Positions 37,012 to 60,710 of a stretch of DNA of 64,000 bases are shown in pieces. The position numbers were made by a program, and so were the translations under genes. Numbering within the stretch: the stretch's first letter is position 1; every line of letters begins with the position of its first letter. The notes under the pieces were generated by a model. The model searched no databases, was not told where the DNA came from, and saw only the letters and a list, made by a program, of their open reading frames with translations. Origin of the DNA: Osedax fenrisi. Its lineage: Eukaryota > Annelida > Polychaeta > Sabellida > Siboglinidae. The DNA is taken from positions 13,600,944 through 13,664,943 of the forward strand of contig OZ025243.1 of the NCBI GenBank assembly GCA_964019155.1. Reading direction: 5' to 3'.

Positions 37012-37787
37012 CATTAAGAGTGGTCATCGGATAATAATGTTTGTTAGGTAAATGAAGATGTTGTAAGACACATGCAAATAAAATTATTCAATTTGAGCTT
37101 ATATTGACGACACACCGTTAAAAATGAGTAAAAAATCACATTGAAAAGTATTATACTAAAATATACGTAAATACATGAAAATGGTTGCTACAACTTAATT
37201 CTTTAATATTTTTTATCCCTAGCTCTCATTCTAGTAGATATGATATCTGTTTTCTACAAATATCATACAAATTAGAAACAAAATGTTGGTTTATTTTGTA
37301 TACCTTTTTGAAAAATATTGATTTTTATAAAATTATAATAAAATAAATAAAAAAATAAAAGTGATATAAAAAATGTCTTTCATATATTTGAGCTTTAGAA
37401 AAATTCTATATATTTGATAGTTTTCTATAAATTCCGTTTATTTCATTTAATTTATAGGAAATAATTAAACAGATTATTTTATTTTCCATAATGATCACAT
37501 TTAATATCCATAATTAAATCTATGTGCTATTAAAATGTCATAATACAAACACAATTATTAGTAGGTTAAAAGTCACTTTTTAGTCATTATTAAAATTCCC
37601 ATGTTAAATTTCGTATTATCCATGTTAAATTCTAAGAATTACCGTGAGCCCTAGAATGTCAAAAATTAATTAAAAAAAATGTTGACTTATTTGTATACAT
37701 TATTGTATAAGCTCTGAGTTCCCGAATATTGGAGAACCCATATTCAGCTGAATTATCATTCTCAAGTTAAAAGTCTTAATCCTTAAG
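37012..37787. mobile_element. Unidentified ~776-bp insertion inside a SINE
   Basis: The SINE head is interrupted exactly here. The inserted DNA starts CATTAAGAGTGG and ends GTCTTAATCC, giving a short inverted match (ATTAAGA / TCTTAAT). It is AT-rich with no open frame. It could be a MITE or other small element. Its ends are uncertain by several bases, and no clear target duplication was found. Confidence 0.5.
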
Positions 37788-37855
37788 TCATACTGCTTGT
37801 GTATCTGACACCTGATAAGGTTATGCCTAACTTAGCCACACAATCAGTTATACAA
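37788..37855 (-). mobile_element. SINE head remainder (5' part of the split copy)
   Basis: TACTGCTTGTGTATCTGACACC ... TTAGCCACACAATCAGTTA on the + strand corresponds to the A-box half of the tRNA-like head in reverse. It carries a small internal insertion. Confidence 0.7.
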
Positions 37856-38316
37856 TACATACACATTTAATAATCTATTATAACATAAATAAAAACACTA
37901 ATATTTATGAATTTCTATAGTTTATGTATAACAATAGATAACGGTGAATACAATAAAAACTGAAGATATCCACTATTACATAACCTCAATGAGATCATTA
38001 TATCTTAGATAATATTAAGTAGGCCACACCTGTAAATATATATGCATATATATATATATATTATAAATATAAGGTATACAACTCATATAATATGTATATC
38101 AGGGATATTCTCTATATAATGAGAATTACGTAATATAATGTATTATTTCACTGTAGAATGACGTAACCTTACACGTGACTTAATAGTGACTTATATCGTC
38201 ATGAGAATAAGTGAACGATAATATTATTGTACTGGCTATCCAGTATATACCATAGTGCACTGTTAATGTACACAGTACACTAATATCCGGTTAAATATTA
38301 CATAAACGATGAGAGA

Positions 38317-38318
<2 letters not shown>

Positions 38319-38380
<62 letters not shown>
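38319..38380. repeat. (CA)n microsatellite
   Basis: About 30 CA units followed by a short (TA)n. Cys/Val and similar frames across it are artefacts. Confidence 0.97.
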
Positions 38381-38399
<19 letters not shown>

Positions 38400-38881
38400 T
38401 TGTTTACTAAGCATGTCACGAACGCTACATCGGTCGCGCATGTCAAGTAGGAGCAGCCATAGCACGCATGCGTGGAGCGATGGCTTCTCCTCACACTTTA
38501 CGTGCACGACGTAGCATTACCCAGTGGGAAGTATTGCGTTACACACGAACGTTACTATCTATGTATTACGTCATACCCGGATACGATTGCAGCTTTAGTG
38601 GCTATTTATTGCGCAACACCATCCCATAATACCTGCACCGATAGTTAATCGACTGTTCTCTAGGATAACGATAAGTATTTCGATATTACGCAATACTTAT
38701 ATATATATATATATATATATATATTGCGTAATACCTCGTAATACTTATCGTGTGCAGCAGCACAATACACTGTATATTACCACCCTTACGACGATGACGT
38801 CACGTTATTATCTATACACCAGTGTTACGTAATACACTAGCCCGCCGTCTTACGTAATATACACGTTCCCAGGGCCACCGG

Positions 38882-38917
38882 CTCTCTCCCCCCTCTCTCT
38901 CTCCCCCCTCTCTCTTT
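38882..38917. repeat. Polypyrimidine (CT/C)n tract
   Basis: Alternating CTCTCT and CCCCCC over about 36 bp on the + strand, a potential triplex-forming mirror-like tract. Confidence 0.85.
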
Positions 38918-38970
38918 GTACCACGTGATCATTATTACGCAATCGACTAGCGCGGCGTGAGATATAGAGT

Positions 38971-38983
38971 CGCCCTCTGCTGG
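38971..38983 (-). promoter_or_regulatory. CTCF-like motif, reverse orientation
   Basis: CGCCCTCTGCTGG on + is CCAGCAGAGGGCG on -, which fits the bilaterian CTCF core. It faces the site at 30043-30057. Confidence 0.4.
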
Positions 38984-39087
38984 CGTAGAGGTCATTGTAA
39001 TAGCGTGTACGATATCTTGCACTACTACCTCTGCTCTATAGAAATGACATTGGATAGTGTTATTCCTATATATAGTATCGCGTAGTC

Positions 39088-39167
39088 GTGGTTAGTCATC
39101 GTTGTGGTGAGTCATCATCGTGGTGAGTCATCATTGTGGTTAGTCATCGTCGTGGTGAGTCATTATT
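39088..39167 (+). repeat. 16-bp minisatellite of five AP-1-like sites
   Basis: Five exact 16-bp periods: GTGGTTAGTCATCGTT, GTGGTGAGTCATCATC, GTGGTGAGTCATCATT, GTGGTTAGTCATCGTC, GTGGTGAGTCATTATT. Three carry TGAGTCA, the AP-1 consensus, and two carry TTAGTCA. Changes fall outside the AGTCAT core. Confidence 0.9.
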
Positions 39168-39394
39168 AGTGGCGTTGAGAAGCGGCGGCTGAGGAGGAGA
39201 GATAGAGCGAGCACGTGACTTGTACATTGTTACGAGCATGCGCAGAGAGACGTATAGAATGGAAGCGTAAATATCGATTAATCGATGGTCGACCTTCTAT
39301 ATCGATATTAACTATGACGTAATGCGATTATTCGAAATCAATGTCGGCACCAACACAGACAGACAGACAGACACACATACTCAGAATAATATCA

Positions 39395-39721
39395 CCACTT
39401 ATTATTATTAAATGCTTCGCGTTCATACATCATGATGCTATATAACGTTTATTTGACTTGTATGTAAATATATTTTAAATATATATATATTTATTTGTAT
39501 ATATATATATATAATACATATTGTAGGTAATACCTTCCATTGTTTATGTATTGATCAAATATAGTATGCTATATATGTGAAAGGTATTGAGAATGTAGTT
39601 TTATATTTAACACACGAGTATGTCATTAATATGTTATTCGGTATGTAATGAGCACAAGTTTATCTGACATTTGTTTATAAACATATTGATAAACAAATAG
39701 ATATATCTACATATGATATAA

Positions 39722-39783
<62 letters not shown>

Positions 39784-42700
39784 GTGTGTGCGCATGACAT
39801 TCAATACGGGTAATTACTTATTTAATTAGTATACCTACTTTAAGTGTTCATGCATTCATATATTATATACCTTTACTATATAAATGTTTCTCTCACTTAC
39901 TCTATATCTCTCCTTCTCTCATGTGGTTGTTATTTGTAACCCTGAATACAAATCAATTATTATTACATAATCATACAATCATTATTCTCAATGTAATATA
40001 TAGTAGAAATACAAGTGTACGCATGGAAGTCTATGCCTGACAATTATTTGTTCATCAAAAACCTATGCTTATCATCATTAATGCACTGCATATTGTATTG
40101 CATTATCTAGGCAAATGATCTATTAATATATATTCACCAGTGCTGTCTTGGGGAATTTGTTAATAAAAGGGGGCCTAATTTAAAAATAATGTATTTACAT
40201 AATTATAAATGTAAAAATTCTACCCAATAACTTATACATATATATATATACATATATATCTTGAGGGGACACTTTTCCCATATCCTACTGGATACGCCCT
40301 GGTTGCTCACTAATATGTAATTCATCTTACTTTGTATTCACCTAACACGTGTTATCCCAGGAAACATTGTTTTCATAATCTACATGTTATCAATATATAT
40401 ATAGTGGTTTGTATGTTATTGTATTACTATTACTAGATAGGGTAATTAGTTGATGTATAATTAAAATGTATCCTATGACAATAACATTATATTTATAATA
40501 TTTTCAATTATGAACTCGAATAGTGTGGAGATAAATATAGTTTTCAAATTTATTTCATTAAGTTTCATTATCACTGTAATTACTGAGACATTATTGGATA
40601 TCACCATTCATCCTATCTACTTCACTAATAAGCTATTGTATCATTATATACGAGGATCCAAAATGTGATTTAATCTCTTTTTATTATAAAGTACATATGT
40701 TATAAATAGAAACGTTTAGATAGATCTTTTTTTAAGGATAAGATAGAATTTCTTATAGAATTGATTCTTTTTAATTTGGTGGTGTTTACTTACTTAAACT
40801 CTCGTTTTATTAATATGTTTCACTTTTTCACAAAGATACTTAATGTTCACATCATTTTAATCATAATATTTTATCTAATTAGAATTTACTAAAAAAATTG
40901 AATTATTTGTTATGTAATTTGAATATTATCACGCCCACTTAAGGAGAAGATAGAATGTTTTTGTTTTCAACTAAATTATTTTAGTTAATAATATATATTA
41001 TACATATATTAGATATTATAAATATATCAACTATACTTACCTTACCTTAGCTTACAAATAATACATCAACTATAAATTGATTACTTACAGAAATAATATA
41101 CTTCGATCGTTTATAGATGTCAGCATCGTCTTTCAAAATCAGTTATCCAATCAAATCAGTTTTAGTAACTTATATATTAATCGAATATTTATATATAATT
41201 GTATATGATAATAATGATAACAATAGATAAAGGTATATTTATTACATAGTTAATGATGGGTTATTGTAGTACATATTATATATTAATTGCTAGGTAATAT
41301 ATAGATAGATTTTATTTATTTATAAAAATACTTCTGTAATATATAATATTCTTGGAATTGTTAACTATGGCAATAATAAAAGTAGACTTTATTATATTAG
41401 AGCAATATTACTATATTTATAATTGCAATAGAAATATATAATCAAACTTTTAATAAGTTTTACTATGTACTGACTTAATATTTACGGTAACTAAATGTGA
41501 TTAAATATATAATACCCAATACAAGTGGTCCCTATTTGAATAAAGTATTAAACCTATAGTAAATAGAGTGTATCTGTGTTTATATTGCGATTTATAATAA
41601 CGTTATTTATAATAACGCATAACTTCATAACTATAGTTAACTATTGCATAACTAGTAATATTACTGGGTAATTTGTCTACTACTTGTCTAATACTATCTC
41701 ATATTACTTGTATATTGTATTATGTAATTTATATTATACAAGTTATAATATATATAAATATTAATCGTTTGTTTAAACTTGAGATTATTACATGAAACTA
41801 GTGGTAGCATTATAGAGGTATAGGTATACAATTTATTCCAACTCCATTACCCCTATTGATTAATAATTTATCATATAAGAGAAAGTATACATATTTTCTA
41901 ACGATAATATAATGTATTAAAATAAACAAGAATAATACGAAATTAAAATGTTTTACAGTTATCGTAAAAAAAAAAGCTTTTAATCTAAAATATAAGTAAA
42001 ATACATTCCATTGTTAATGAGGGCATCGCAATATTCTATTTCTACTTTAAATATATTGAATTCTTCTTAACGTTGTAATCTTTAATAAACTATTGCAATC
42101 TCAGGTCGCAGAAATACGTCTAACTTTCATAAATGTGAAATAATATCTAATTTAATACCAACACATTTGTAATAATACTTCTATAGTAGATGTGAAAGTG
42201 ATCATGATTATGTTTAGAATCATGATTATTATTCTATGATTGATTTCTAAATCTGGATAACATATATTTAAATAGTGATTACTATTAGATTACGATGCCT
42301 ATCGAATATAATTAGTGTATCTCTAGAACATTTCATATTGAATATTAATAAAATAATTAAAAATATATCATTTAATTTACAAATTTAAAAACTAATAGAA
42401 AATAAATTTATATGTTCAGTATTTGTAATAATGTTTGAAATGTTAAACAATATATAACAAATAAACAAATATATGTAAACAAATAAAACAAACAACTTGA
42501 AATAATTATATTCCTTGATTTGATATCCAAATGTATTGAAAATGTATTTATTTTTTAAATAAAACTTATCTATAATTAAATATTAGAGTTAGATTGGTTA
42601 ATATATATATGTTAATATACATGGGTTAAACTAGATATGTTTTTGAATTAATAAATTTCTAATTATTTAATAAGTCGTATAGTGATTTAATTGCCATTCA

Positions 42701-43060
42701 CTTTTCTCGGTGATAATATAATATAACATTGTAAAGTCCTGTTAACTAAATGCGTATAAATGTAAATATAATCATTTCTAATAAAGTATGTCACTAACAC
42801 ACTTCTCAAATAAAAACAAACACTATGTGATCTATAATCAGTGGAGACAAGATTACATACATCACTACTACTACTAGGTGCCCATCCAGACACCCAATTT
42901 ATCACCCCAATTATGGTGTTTTCGTGAATAATTAGCAATTATTAATGTTATTTGAGTAGTGAATGTAAGTATTTCTTGAATTCATCTTAAGGAACAACTA
43001 TCAACACTATTGTTGTATTTGTTAATACCACTGTTCTAGAATTACATAATCATTAATGTT
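39395..43060. other. Long AT-rich spacer
   Basis: Contains a (GT)n tract at about 39742-39790 and a CTTACCTTACCTTAGCTTAC pentamer stretch at about 41036-41055. No coding segment or recognised mobile element. Confidence 0.5.
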
Positions 43061-43069
43061 TTAATATCC

Positions 43070-43071
<2 letters not shown>

Positions 43072-43118
<47 letters not shown>
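43072..43118. repeat. (CT)n microsatellite
   Basis: About 23 CT units. Confidence 0.97.
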
Positions 43119-43120
<2 letters not shown>

Positions 43121-43238
43121 AAGAACACTTCAATTACAAAATTAAGACACTTTCAATGATTGTATTCCTACTATATTATAATGTATTTATATTTGTATAC
43201 ATTATAAATTGATATTTTTCAGCCATAGTAGAACACAC

Positions 43239-43286
<48 letters not shown>

Positions 43287-43400
43287 ATAATTTTAATATA
43301 TTCAATAACTTTTTAAAAATAAATTATATTTAAAATAATATAAACTTTATATGGATTATAATGCATTCAATGTGAAAGAATTCATATATTATCTACATGG

Positions 43401-43401
<1 letters not shown>

Positions 43402-43462
<61 letters not shown>
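43402..43462. repeat. (TA)n microsatellite
   Basis: About 30 TA units, directly before a 12-bp-stem hairpin. Another (TA)n is at 43240-43281. Confidence 0.95.
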
Positions 43463-43466
<4 letters not shown>

Positions 43467-43468
43467 TG

Positions 43469-43508
43469 CATAGAGCTAGACAGAAGCTCTATTCTCTCTA
43501 GCTCTATG
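43469..43508. repeat. Perfect 12-bp inverted repeat (hairpin)
   Basis: CATAGAGCTAGA (43469-43480) pairs with TCTAGCTCTATG (43497-43508) around a 16-nt loop. Confidence 0.9.
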
Positions 43509-44021
43509 ATAGTATGATTCATTATTCTTGTTTACTATCATTGAATTACATAAACTTATTTATATACACCTATATACATTTATGTGATTTTATTTTTAAT
43601 AATTTGTTCACTAGGTGTCGCTATATGTTTTGGATTTGTATTAAATAGTATTAAATATCCTTAAATATAAGTATTAAATAGGTTAAATATATGAATATAT
43701 ATTATACATAGACATAGTCATAAGTCTATTATATCATATCATACATTATATCTGGGAGTACATATCCCTGAATATATCATAGATATAATAAATTACAAAT
43801 ATCATATTTGATTCCTATTAAAGATTAAGTATATTTATATATCATAAATTTATAATTTGTAAAGACCGATTATATATATATATATATATAATATGACACA
43901 ATAATTATAATAATATTTTATTATAATATATTATATATTTTAAAATTATAATTAGGTGTTGTAGTCATTCTAATTAGATATATCAACTAATAATTGGCTT
44001 TTGGCTTTTAAGTTTGAATAT

Positions 44022-44025
<4 letters not shown>

Positions 44026-44069
<44 letters not shown>
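44026..44069. repeat. (TA)n microsatellite
   Basis: About 22 TA units. Confidence 0.95.
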
Positions 44070-44072
<3 letters not shown>

Positions 44073-44258
44073 TGTATAGTGTGTATATATAATAATTTAC
44101 ATTGAGGTATTGTACTATGTACTATAATGAAATTTAAATACTTATTTATACTTATATACTTTTATATATATATAAGGATTTTGTAACATATATAGATATA
44201 TTTAAAGAGTAAAGTTCAAATAGTATTATATGTAACCTATAGTAGTGTATATATATAG

Positions 44259-44290
44259 CAAAGATTTTCCGAAGGTTCGCAAAATCTTTG
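44259..44290. repeat. Hairpin CAAAGATTTT...AAAATCTTTG
   Basis: A perfect 10-bp stem encloses a 12-nt loop that itself contains CGAA/TTCG complementarity. Half of it (CCTTCGGAAAATCTTT in reverse) recurs at about 59116-59131. Confidence 0.85.
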
Positions 44291-44299
44291 TATATAGTA

Positions 44300-44306
44300 T
44301 GTGTGT

Positions 44307-44360
<54 letters not shown>

Positions 44361-44361
44361 A
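44300..44361. repeat. (GT)n microsatellite
   Basis: About 30 interrupted GT units. His/Thr frames on the - strand are artefacts. Confidence 0.95.
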
Positions 44362-44757
44362 TGAGTATACGATGTATATATTATAGTTAGTGTTAATAGA
44401 ATATAAATACGTATACACACATGCATACATATTATACATATATACATACATACATATATATGAGTTACCTAATTCTAATATATTATTGATATATTATTTT
44501 CTTAGGTTTAGCGTTTGGAATATTTGTATACTATCAATATTTTATATGCACGCCAATTTGATTGATAACATTAATACTTGTTGACACACCCACATCGAAC
44601 GCGTGCGTTATATTATCTGGATTTGTCGTCTGTTTATATTATGTATGTAGGAATAACTACAGTGCGTACTAGAAAATAGTTCGTGATCTCCTTATCAGTG
44701 TATTGCGAACGCCTAGAACAGTAGTGTGTAATTGAAACCATAGTTCGTTTAGATAGT

Positions 44758-55368
<10,611 letters not shown>

Positions 55369-55719
55369 AAGAAGTGTAAAAAGATGTAAATATTCAAAAA
55401 TAGATGTGGAATTATTTTGAGTCAAGAAATCCACAAAACTTATAAACACTCCTTATGCAAATATTGTATATATTTTTTATGCCTTTATTTATAACATACG
55501 ATTAAGATTTTTATTAAGTTGTATATAAGATTTATTTATGTATTATGATTTATATATATCTAATTGATTTATGACATTGCATTTATATTTGTCCAGCTTT
55601 TTGAGAATATTGCCAAATATATCATGAAATTCTACTTAACCCTTTGTTTACCATTATTAATTAATTATTAACTAATAATTATTATTATATCTTCTTAGTT
55701 ATGACGTATGCAATTATAT

Positions 55720-55725
55720 AATAAA
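55720..55725 (+). terminator. Candidate septin polyadenylation signal AATAAA
   Basis: A canonical AATAAA about 350 bp past the septin stop. The region is so AT-rich that chance matches are expected. Confidence 0.3.
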
Positions 55726-57056
55726 TATTATATTTATAAATAATATATGACTTTTATATTAAGATTATTCACATAGATTTACTATAATAAATGTATTTAT
55801 TATACTAATATTAATGTTTGTTTAATATTAATTTATATAGATAATATTAATAAATTATATTTAGAAAATATTTATTAAAATATAGAATAAGTGTTATATT
55901 ATTGTTATAATTACTCATTTTTTTTTACTAATTTTCAATTCTAATAATTCATAAGTTCCCTTGTATAATTTTATATATTGTGTATATAATTATATATATA
56001 TATATATTTTATTAAATAATTTAATTATTATTAATAATTATATTATTTAGATAATCAATTATTAAAAATAATATGTTCATGATAAATATGTTTACAATTT
56101 TTGAAATCTAATTTAAATAAAATGAATATATGTCGATGATTTATATATACGATAATATTTATTTAAAATTTCACATGATTTTTAATGTTTTATATATCTT
56201 ATAATTATAATATAAATATCTGTCATATTATTTAAATAAAATGTAATGCATTGTAAATACATACTACATGGACTGTATAAATATATATGTTTGTGTTATA
56301 CAAAAATATAAGTTAGTATTATTAAAAATAAATTAATGTTAAATCAAATTATTAATATGTATATATATATATATATATACATAATTTAAATTAATGTTAT
56401 ATAATTTTGATTACAATTTTCAATATCTATTTTCATAAAGTTATTTAATTATTTTAATTCATACCTTTACAGTTTATTTTCTGTACACATTTAACTAATT
56501 TTATTAATAATATTATACTTAAAATAATTACTTAACTAGTTTATATTTATTTATTTTATCCAATTTAAATCTAAACAATATTATACATATTATTTACTAA
56601 TATATTAAAATAAAATTAACCATGATATGTATCTAAGTAACACTTATTATATAATTACTAATTCAACTCAAGTTTAATTTATGAAGTATAAAACTACTTT
56701 TTCTTATTGGTAACCTTAGTTTTAGATAATTATATTATGAGACCAATTATAGACTTTATAATATCTAAGATTTTGTCAAACAAATATATAATAATCCTTA
56801 TCTACACAATAATTATAGTGAACCCATGAAACTCCTGGCATTAATATAGCCACATAAATAGATTTCTTTTTGATGCAATTGTATGCAACAATATTCTCAT
56901 TGTTATATTAATGCACCTATAATATAGTTAGATCACCTCATAGATATGTATAATTTATTAAAGTATGAAAAATTAGTTTTTATCATACGAATAATAATTA
57001 CAATTTTTTTTTTGACATTTTAAGTTATTTTATATATATTTACACTATAAATAATA
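55726..57056. other. AT-rich spacer
   Basis: No gene or element seen. It ends in (TA)n at 57057-57075. Confidence 0.55.
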
Positions 57057-57075
57057 ATATATATATATATATATC

Positions 57076-57975
57076 TCCAGATCATGGCTTCTATCTAACA
57101 ACATTCTACTCAACTCTTCAAAATATGCACTCCTAAATATCCCATCTAACTATCATTATTTTCCTCCTGTTATCATCGACGGTCTCCCCATCATCCCTTC
57201 ATCATCTGTTATAAATCTTGGAGTTACTTTGGATGCTAACCTATCCTAAATTCCCATATAACTAATATATCTAAATCAGCTAACTACCTCTTCAAAATTC
57301 GTCGTATAAGAAAAGACTTAACCCGTCCTCTTACAACTGTCCTCATAAACGCACTCGTCCTCTCTCGTATTGACAACTGCTCCTCACTACTATATCATCT
57401 TCCTAATACTACATTATCCCCTTTAAATTGTATAATTCGTGCATCTATACGAACCATTTTCTCCATAAATCGATTTGATTATTCTATTACCGACTCCCAC
57501 CAACTCATATACAACAAAAAAAACGTTCTATTCCACGCCTTCTATCACCCGCTCATATAGCAATATATTATACTTCTCCTCATTATTTGACTTCCCTATT
57601 AACACTAAGACGCCCACTAACTTCCTTACGATCATATGCTGACATTTCCCTAATTTTCCCTCGTGTCTCATACCTGAAATTCCATAAACGCGCTTTCAGT
57701 TAAATGGTTCCATCCTTATGTAATTCCCTCCCTGCCTCTATTATATTAATCCATTCACACCCGTCCTTTCTTACACACCTCAAAGCTTACATATCATCAA
57801 TGTAATATATTCACATATTTAATCATAGAATATTAGTATTTTTATAAATTATATTATTTTATCGTTTTGTTTATTTATTTATCTATTTATTGTTTTCGTT
57901 CTATATTGTTATATGCAACTACGAGGGGTGGCCACACCTATGATAAGTGCTAATAAACCTTATTATCATCATATA
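57076..57975 (+). pseudogene. 5'-truncated CR1/L2-like LINE
   Basis: Frames read SRSWLLSNNILLNSSKYALL, VINLGVTLDANLS, KSANYLFKIRRIRK-like sequence with frameshifts and the WFHPYVIPSLP region, all collinear with the end of the 7-kb ORF2. The 3' end is GTGCTAATAAACCTTATTAT followed by CATCATATATGG, matching the 7-kb element's tail. It begins directly at a (TA)n tract. Confidence 0.8.
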
Positions 57976-59127
57976 TGGCATTATTCATATTTTGTGTTCA
58001 AAATTAAACCATTGAGTAGTATATATTTCCTATCAAAAATCTTTGCTAAAATAGCAAATAATATTCTAGATTACAGAAGATAATAAATTAATTTTATAAA
58101 TGAAAATTTTGAAAATAATCTAATAACATGAAATTAAAGAGTTATTAAATAAAAAAATGTAATTACAAATTGGATATAATTACATAGCCGTTAAAATAGG
58201 AAGAATTATTAGGATAAATAACTACTAAATTTAACTAAACATCAACGTATTACTTTTTATATCGTTATACTACTATATAGTATATAAAAGCTTTCGTATT
58301 TAAAAACTATTATTAATTATAATAGTTAATGAAAATACTGAATATTTAATATGAATAAATCTAGAATTGACATACTTAAGAATATTAAAAATGATAATCG
58401 GAAGGGTAAAGGGTCCACCCGTAGGAGTGAGTCTCTAGAAGTAAAATATCTCAAATTCATGTTAGTAAATAATACAATTATTAAACTAATCACAGAAATA
58501 ATCCTAGAATTTATAAAATAATCTAGTTTATTATTCATACTTCTTCATTCTTTATTACACGTGATAAACATATATTGCAGAGTCACTGCAACCAATAAGT
58601 AATTTGATATTTTGTATATAGGTACTATACCTATACTATATCAAGATTTTGCTAAGAAAATATATCACACTTGTATCTATTTACATGAAATAAACTGTAA
58701 TGCTGAAGTGTTTGAAATATATGGAAGTACTAATACTAGTTTTAAATAATTTTAATAGCGAATTGTCAAAGTATTGTTACATAATACTTTAAATAGTTAT
58801 AAAATGTGTATAGTTTTACATTAGAAATGGATCTATTGATATATTATATTTTTCAAATATGGATATTAATTTTATGAAATTTGGTTCTATGTACCAATTT
58901 TCATAAATAATATTTATAAAATTATGTTCTATTCTTAACAAACACATTAAATATGTATTGTATTTAAAAATCTACATAACTTTTCTTTTATAATAGTAAT
59001 ATATTTTTGAAATTTACATGTAAACAAATATAAACTACACATATAATTAAAATAAATAGTGAACATATGTCGCAATTTCTTATTAATTTCACAAATTATC
59101 TAATGACATATCTTTCCTTCGGAAAAT

Positions 59128-59130
<3 letters not shown>
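57976..59130. other. AT-rich spacer
   Basis: No recognisable features except short (TA)n. Confidence 0.5.
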
Positions 59131-59158
<28 letters not shown>

Positions 59159-59171
59159 CTGAATACCTTAT

Positions 59172-59985
59172 ATATAAATTCCCTTCAGTCTACCTTGATT
59201 AACATCGTATTACATCTTACAACTCGGTTCTCAATATTGATGTCGTATTCTCTTTGTATGTATCTTTGTCTAGCCATATTTGTAAAATTATCAAAGCTGC
59301 TAACTATCATTTATCTGGAACTGGAATAGTATGCACCCGTATTACTCTTCCCCTATGTGGTATCCTTATTAACTTGTAACTTATCGTGTTGATTATTGTA
59401 TCTCGTTATCACCTTTATGCTTCCTACATCGCCATATAACTATCCGATTATCCACAAACCCTTTTCAATATTATATTATCTCAACATTCTTCTACGGTCT
59501 CTTTTCATCATATAAATCTTGTTCCTTATACACAAAAAAAACAATCATTAACTAGAATCCTTTCTATTACCTATACATCTATATATTCTTCCACTCCTTC
59601 ATATATATTTTAATTACTCTTAATTAATATCACTACATACACTACTCTTTAACTTCCATTATATATTTCGTTCTCACACATCCATCCTCCCTTAAATTAC
59701 GTAAATAGTAATACTTATACATCACCCATCTCTCTGAAATATAATCATTTCGTCCATAAGATCCATTCAATCCCACTCCTCCTTTACATCATATCTATCA
59801 TCTATCTAATGTCCTTATATTATTCTTATATTTCATATTATTACTTCTCATTTCACCGTCCATTTGTTCGTATTTTATTGTTTATTATTTATTCAATATT
59901 AATTATTTTACGTGCATTTATGAGGAGTTTTATCACTCTTTAACTGTGCTTAATAACCCATACTTCATCGATGATATGGTATATA
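59172..59985 (+). pseudogene. Degraded CR1/L2-like LINE fragment
   Basis: SSHICKIIKAANYHLSG and DYCISLSPLC-like stretches match the 'FDSHI..I.KSANYHL' and 'DYCSSLL' segments of the 7-kb ORF2. The end carries TATGAGGAG and CTGTGCTTAATAACCCATAC, then ATCGATGATATGG, a diverged version of the shared 3' end. It begins beside the (TA)n at 59132-59158. Confidence 0.65.
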
Positions 59986-60660
59986 TATATATACAGGCCT
60001 TAACTTATAAGGATAATAGTCTAAGAAAATGTAATGATTCTCAAATATATCAATATTAATATTTATAATACCTATTCAATTAATTGCTATAAGTAACGTT
60101 AAATGCAGAGAACGAAGTGACACTTCGTTATCCTAGGGGATAAACGTTCATAATAAATAATTTATTTCATACGAATAAATATATATATATTAAATATAAA
60201 TAAATAAAATAAATATAATATTTATTTCAAAAATATATGTTATTACTTTTATTAATTATAACAGTTAAACAGTTAACTTATAACATTTATTAAATTTTAC
60301 TGAAATTATACAATATATTTTTCTTGAGAGCCTAAAAATATAGATTTATATTTTGAAAAATACAAATTTATACCTAGATATGTAGATTTATATTTTATAA
60401 AAAATAAAAATCTAATCCTAGAAAGGCAAATGGAAAGGACATTATGTTCAATCATAATTTAATATTTACAATGAAACTAGAATTTATTTATAGGTGGCGT
60501 CTAAATTATTGAATAAATTAATTTGAAAATATTTAATATAATTCTATTAAAATGTATTTGTATAATAGCATTATTATTTATATTTGTTAATACATATATA
60601 AATATCGAACATTATGTGATACATTAAAGTCAGGTAGTACATACATCTATAATATATAAC

Positions 60661-60710
<50 letters not shown>

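Larger units (their letters stand above)
38400..39380. promoter_or_regulatory. CpG-containing island with clustered transcription-factor-like motifs
   Basis: This kilobase is the most CpG-rich part of the window and is not explained by a mobile element. It holds a perfect CRE (TGACGTCA, 38795-38802), E-boxes CACGTG at 38922-38927 and 39212-39217, repeated TTACGTAA/TACGCAAT sequences, a CTCF-like site, a polypyrimidine tract (38882-38917) and a minisatellite of AP-1-like sites (39088-39167). It lies 5-6 kb upstream of the first likely septin exon on the + strand. It could be a promoter or enhancer for the septin or for an unseen gene. No exon was recognised in it. Confidence 0.45.

Noticed and set aside
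38291..38507. Cys/Val-rich frames
   Set aside because: Translated (CA)n microsatellite.
38837..39022. 61-codon frame in the CpG island
   Set aside because: It crosses the polypyrimidine tract and has no protein motif; regulatory DNA is the simpler reading.
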